Assembly (NCBI RefSeq): GCF_028369105.1
Contig: NZ_JAQNDO010000001.1
Location: 3,465,001-3,529,000 of the forward strand
Direction of reading: 5' to 3'
DNA: 64,000 nt
DNA from: Polyangium mundeleinium
GTDB taxonomy: Bacteria; Myxococcota_A; Polyangia; Polyangiales; Polyangiaceae
The number at the start of each line of letters is the position of its first letter. Position 1 is the stretch's first letter. Of this stretch, positions 61,255 through 64,000 are shown one piece after another. The position numbers were made by a program, and so were the translations under genes. Under the pieces are notes generated by a model. The model was not told where the DNA came from and made no database searches. It saw only the letters and a program-made list of their open reading frames with translations.

Positions 61255-62048
61255 GTCAACCTCACGCGCGCGAGGGCGGCTTCGTCGAGTTGGTACAGGG
61301 CGTCGAGCAGGTTCATTTGCAGGCTGCCAGGGCCGGCGCTGCGTGCTGCGGCGATCTCACCCGCGACGCCGATCACGGCCATGGCGTGCGCGGAGGCGAC
61401 GAGCGGATCGGGCTCCACCGCGAGGAAGGCCCCGACAAGCGCGCTCGCCGTGCATCCGAGGCCCGTCACCCGCGGCATCATGGGGTGGCCGTTACGAACG
61501 GCGAGCAGCTTGTCGCCGTCGGTCACGTAATCGACGGCGCCGCTCACCACGACCACGCATTTGTAGGTCTGCGCGAGCTGCCGCGCCGGCTCGATCGCGG
61601 CTTGCGACGGGTCGGTGCTGTCGACGCCGCGCGTGTGCTTCGAGCTCACGGCCGCGAGGGCGAGGACCTCGGAGGCGTTCGCCCGGATGACCGTGGGCCC
61701 GATCTGGGCGAGCTGATCCGAGACGCGCGTCCGGAGCGGCGTGGCGCCGACCCCGACCGGATCGAGCACCCACGGTTTGTCGAGCTCGTTCGCGCGTGTG
61801 GCGCAGAGGCGCATCGCCGTGATCCACGGCGCCGAGAGCGTCCCGATGTTGATCACGAGCGACGCGGCGATGGCCACGAATTCCTCGACCTCCTCGGCTG
61901 CGTGCACCATCGCCGGCGCGGCGCCGAGCGCGAGGAGGGCGTTCGCCGTGGTGTTCATCACGACGTAATTGGTGATGTTGTGCACGAGCGGTTGGCCCGT
62001 CCGGACCTTTTGCACCGATTCCCAGACTGCGCGTGCGTGATTCCCCAT
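61251..62048 (-). CDS. thiM: Hydroxyethylthiazole kinase ThiM
   Basis: A 265-residue enzyme that phosphorylates 4-methyl-5-(2-hydroxyethyl)thiazole for thiamin salvage. Ribokinase-like features: PLVHNITNYVVMNTTANALL, GAAPAMVHAAEEVEEF, INIGTLSAPWITAM, VLDPVGVGATPLRT, VIRANASEVLALA, and the active-site VTGLGCTASALVGAFLAV with the expected Cys. ATG at 62048. No THI-element/TPP riboswitch was recognised in the 76 nt upstream. It lies between sdaA and the DUF3750 gene on one strand; no thiE or thiD is in the window. Confidence 0.95.
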   Translation of the reverse strand: MGNHARAVWESVQKVRTGQPLVHNITNYVVMNTTANALLALGAAPAMVHAAEEVEEFVAIAASLVINIGTLSAPWITAMRLCATRANELDKPWVLDPVGVGATPLRTRVSDQLAQIGPTVIRANASEVLALAAVSSKHTRGVDSTDPSQAAIEPARQLAQTYKCVVVVSGAVDYVTDGDKLLAVRNGHPMMPRVTGLGCTASALVGAFLAVEPDPLVASAHAMAVIGVAGEIAAARSAGPGSLQMNLLDALYQLDEAALARVRLT

Positions 62049-62074
62049 GGCCTGCTCTCTGCTCGAAGGGCCGA

Positions 62075-62103
62075 TCTTTGGGACAATCGGGGACGTCTGT
62101 CAA
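62075..62103 (-). promoter_or_regulatory. Possible sigma-70-type promoter for thiM
   Basis: On the minus strand TTGACA (62103-62098) is followed after 17 nt by CAAAGA (62080-62075). The -35 is perfect but the -10 is weak. It lies 27 nt before the thiM ATG. Confidence 0.3.
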
Positions 62104-62124
62104 CCTAGAGCGCCGCTCGATGTT

Positions 62125-63549
62125 CTAGCATTCGGGAATGCCGACGCTCACGTCGATGCCGGTGTCGAGCGGTGCTTCGAGCACGTGCACGGCGAGGCCG
62201 CCGCGCGCGGTCTCCTTGTACTTCTCCTTCATGTCGGCGCCCGTGTCCCGCATCGTCTTGATGACCTTGTCGAGGGCCACGAAATGGCGGCCGTCGCCGC
62301 GGAGCGAAAGGCGCGCGGCCTGGATCGCCTTGATCGCGGCCATCGCGTTGCGCTCGATGCAAGGCACCTGCACGAGGCCGCCGATCGGATCACAGGTGAG
62401 GCCGAGGTTGTGCTCCATCGCGATCTCGGCCGCGTTCTCCACGTGCGCGGGGCTGCCGCCGAGCACCTCGCAGAGCGCGCCCGCCGCCATCGAGCAGGCC
62501 GAGCCCACCTCGCCCTGACAACCCACGTCCGCGCCGCTGATCGAGGCGTTCTCCTTGTAAAGCAGCCCGATCGCCCCCGCCGTGAGGAAAAAACGCACGA
62601 CGCCGTCGTCCGTCGAGTGGGGAATGAACCTGCGGTAATAATGCAAGACCGCCGGGATGATCCCCGCCGCGCCGTTCGTCGGGGCCGTGACCACGCGCCC
62701 GCCGGCGGCGTTCTCCTCGCTCACCGCGAGTGCGTAGAGGCTCACCCAATCCATCGCCGTCAGCGGGTCGCGCAGGCCCGCCTCGGGGTTTTCGAGCAGA
62801 TTCCGGTAGAGCCCCGGCGCGCGCCGCTGGACGTGCAAGCCCCCCGGCAGCGTGCCCTCCGTGCGCAGGCCGCGCTGCACGCAGGCCTGCATGACCTGCC
62901 AGATCCGCAAGAGCCCCGCCCGCGTCTCGGCCTCGGGCCGGAAGATCGACTCGTTCGCGAGCATCAGGTCGCTGATGGAGAGCCCGCGCGTGGCGCAGGA
63001 CGCGAGCAGCTCCGAGGCCGTGCGGAACGGGTAGGGAAACCCGGCGCTCGGGGCTTCTTTCGGCGCGTCGCCGCCCGCCTCGGGGTCGTCGACGACGAAG
63101 CCACCACCGACCGAATAATAGACGCGCGTGTCGAGGACCTCGCCGTCCGCGTTCGTCGCGGTGAATCGCATCCCGTTCGGGTGAAACGGCAGCGTCTTGC
63201 GGGAGAAGAGGATCTGCGAGGGGAGCGCGAAATGGATCTCCTTCTGGCCGAGCAGGGCGAGGCGGCCCGTGGAGCGGACGGCGCTCACGAGCGCCTCGAC
63301 GCGCTCGACGTCGACCCCGTCGGGTGTCTCGCCGAGGAGGCCGAGGATCACGGCCTTGTCGCTGCCGTGGCCCTTGCCCGTCGCGCCGAGCGAGCCGAAG
63401 AGCTCGGCCTTCACCTGGGCCGTTCGCTCGAACGCGCCTCGCTGCGCGAGCCCCAGGGCAAACGTGCGCGCGGCCCGCATCGGCCCCACGGTGTGCGAGC
63501 TCGACGGTCCGATGCCGATCTTGAACAGATCGAAGGTGCTGATGGTCAT
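62125..63549 (-). CDS. sdaA: L-serine ammonia-lyase (4Fe-4S serine dehydratase)
   Basis: A 474-residue single-chain enzyme converting L-serine to pyruvate and ammonia. The N-terminal beta domain starts [20 protein letters not shown] and includes [20 protein letters not shown]. The catalytic alpha domain has [38 protein letters not shown] and [20 protein letters not shown], which supply the Cys ligands of the labile 4Fe-4S cluster. ATG at 63549 with TACACT 9 nt upstream and no Shine-Dalgarno, so leaderless transcription is likely. thiM follows 76 nt downstream. Confidence 0.96.
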   Translation of the reverse strand: MTISTFDLFKIGIGPSSSHTVGPMRAARTFALGLAQRGAFERTAQVKAELFGSLGATGKGHGSDKAVILGLLGETPDGVDVERVEALVSAVRSTGRLALLGQKEIHFALPSQILFSRKTLPFHPNGMRFTATNADGEVLDTRVYYSVGGGFVVDDPEAGGDAPKEAPSAGFPYPFRTASELLASCATRGLSISDLMLANESIFRPEAETRAGLLRIWQVMQACVQRGLRTEGTLPGGLHVQRRAPGLYRNLLENPEAGLRDPLTAMDWVSLYALAVSEENAAGGRVVTAPTNGAAGIIPAVLHYYRRFIPHSTDDGVVRFFLTAGAIGLLYKENASISGADVGCQGEVGSACSMAAGALCEVLGGSPAHVENAAEIAMEHNLGLTCDPIGGLVQVPCIERNAMAAIKAIQAARLSLRGDGRHFVALDKVIKTMRDTGADMKEKYKETARGGLAVHVLEAPLDTGIDVSVGIPEC

Positions 63550-63558
63550 CGCGGCCGG

Positions 63559-63564
63559 AGTGTA
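63559..63564 (-). promoter_or_regulatory. TANNNT -10-like element (TACACT)
   Basis: TACACT on the minus strand ends 9 nt before the sdaA ATG; the spacer CCGGCCGCG has no ribosome binding site. Confidence 0.45.
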
Positions 63565-63607
63565 CTCCCACCGCGCGCCCCTCGCCTGGCGAAGCGCGGG
63601 GAGGTGC

Positions 63608-63613
63608 TACAGT
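63608..63613 (+). promoter_or_regulatory. TANNNT -10-like element (TACAGT)
   Basis: TACAGT ends 43 nt before the ATG of the small lipoprotein gene at 63657 and faces away from the sdaA element at 63559-63564. Confidence 0.3.
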
Positions 63614-63656
63614 CGCGCCCGCGCGGACGGGGCTGCTCCGCCGCGCCCTTCCCGTG

Positions 63657-63941
63657 ATGAAGATACTTCCGACCTTCCCGTGTTTGCTCGTCGCCCTCGT
63701 GACGGCCGCTTGCGCCGCCGAGCCCCCCCAAACCTTCCGGCCCGCGTCGCCCGCGAACCCCGCGGCCGCGCCGGCGAAGCGGCCCTCCGTGGGCGCCGTG
63801 CTCGCCGCGACAGACCCGCTCGAAGCGCGCGTCTGCGCCGAGGGCGCCCCGTGCGTCCTTCCCGGCGCCCCGGCCGCGAAGGCGCCGCCCGCGGAGCACA
63901 GTGGGCACGGCGGGCATCAACATCACCACCACGGACCGTGA
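63657..63941 (+). CDS. Small lipoprotein with His-rich C-terminus
   Basis: A 94-residue protein from an ATG at 63657; a GTG directly before it is also possible. Lipobox LVTAAC. A Pro/Ala-rich linker and two Cys (ARVCAEGAPCVLPG) lead to a His-rich end (EHSGHGGHQHHHHGP), a likely Cu, Ni or Zn binding tail. Small His-tailed periplasmic lipoproteins often accompany metal-handling genes. The next gene starts 13 nt downstream on the same strand and may be the partner, but it runs off the window. Confidence 0.7.
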   Translation: MKILPTFPCLLVALVTAACAAEPPQTFRPASPANPAAAPAKRPSVGAVLAATDPLEARVCAEGAPCVLPGAPAAKAPPAEHSGHGGHQHHHHGP

Positions 63942-63954
63942 GGTAGGCGCATCC

Positions 63955-64000
63955 ATGACGAGCTCCCGTGTTTTCGGTGGTTTTTCCGTACTGCTCGTTT
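63955..64000 (+). CDS. Partial N-terminus of a predicted exported protein
   Basis: An ATG at 63955 with GAGGT 11 nt upstream opens a frame to the window end, MTSSRVFGGFSVLLV, which looks like the start of a signal peptide or membrane helix. It is probably the second gene of an operon with the His-rich lipoprotein. Too short for a functional call. Confidence 0.4.
   Translation, partial: MTSSRVFGGFSVLLV

Noticed and set aside
62049-62124. TPP riboswitch upstream of thiM
   Set aside because: No THI-box pattern seen by eye; a covariance search would be decisive.
1-64000. tRNA, rRNA or insertion sequences
   Set aside because: No transposase, IS-type inverted ends, or recognisable tRNA/rRNA sequence was found by reading; absence is not proven without a search.

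Overview
The window is very GC-rich DNA with strong third-position GC. It is packed with lipoproteins, eukaryote-type Ser/Thr kinases, kinase-cyclase-ATPase fusions, formylglycine-enzyme-like lipoproteins, Cys-rich CGDGxC lipoproteins and cytochrome lipoproteins. Together these point to a large myxobacterial genome of the Polyangiales type (inference from gene content; no rRNA, tRNA or CRISPR was seen).

Layout. Bases 1-12,900: a truncated membrane-protein start, a TPR protein coupled to a 1177-residue pseudokinase-kinase fusion, a PqqD-like/CxxCxxCC protein followed by a PqqC/TenA-like (HDO-type) enzyme, a second kinase, an SGNH hydrolase, an SDR-like protein and a large lipoprotein. Bases 12,934-13,299: two multi-hairpin repeats placed head to head. 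Bases 13,300-24,434: a sulfatase-modifying-factor lipoprotein, a 21-bp repeat array, a Cys-rich lipoprotein, endonuclease III, a DnaQ-like exonuclease with BRCT, a four-gene operon (diheme propeller lipoprotein, secreted protein, serine hydrolase, small membrane protein), another lipoprotein and an M1-type metallopeptidase.

Bases 24,606-34,659 and 52,637-60,567 carry two paralogous type VI secretion effector-delivery cassettes in the same order: VgrG, DUF2169 fused to pentapeptide repeats, a free pentapeptide-repeat protein, DUF3540, and a DUF4150 PAAR-like tip. Cassette 1 adds a second DUF2169 protein and a propeller-like protein, each broken by one single-base frameshift. Cassette 2 ends with a predicted outer-membrane or secreted protein. 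No T6SS sheath, baseplate or ATPase genes are present, so these are orphan spike/adaptor/tip islands that would rely on a core apparatus encoded elsewhere.

Between the cassettes lie a glycerol-3-phosphate-dehydrogenase-like enzyme with an FGGY sugar kinase, the ergothioneine pair egtD-egtB, two tandem kinase-cyclase-ATPase regulators whose upstream region is a 42-bp minisatellite, an AAC(6')-Ib-like acetyltransferase, a STAS-like protein, membrane proteins and a c-type cytochrome lipoprotein. After cassette 2 come a sdaA-thiM-DUF3750 run, a small His-rich lipoprotein and the start of one more secreted protein.

A regulatory theme recurs. Many first-in-operon genes have a TANNNT hexamer only 6-13 nt before the start codon and no Shine-Dalgarno sequence, which is the arrangement expected for leaderless mRNAs.
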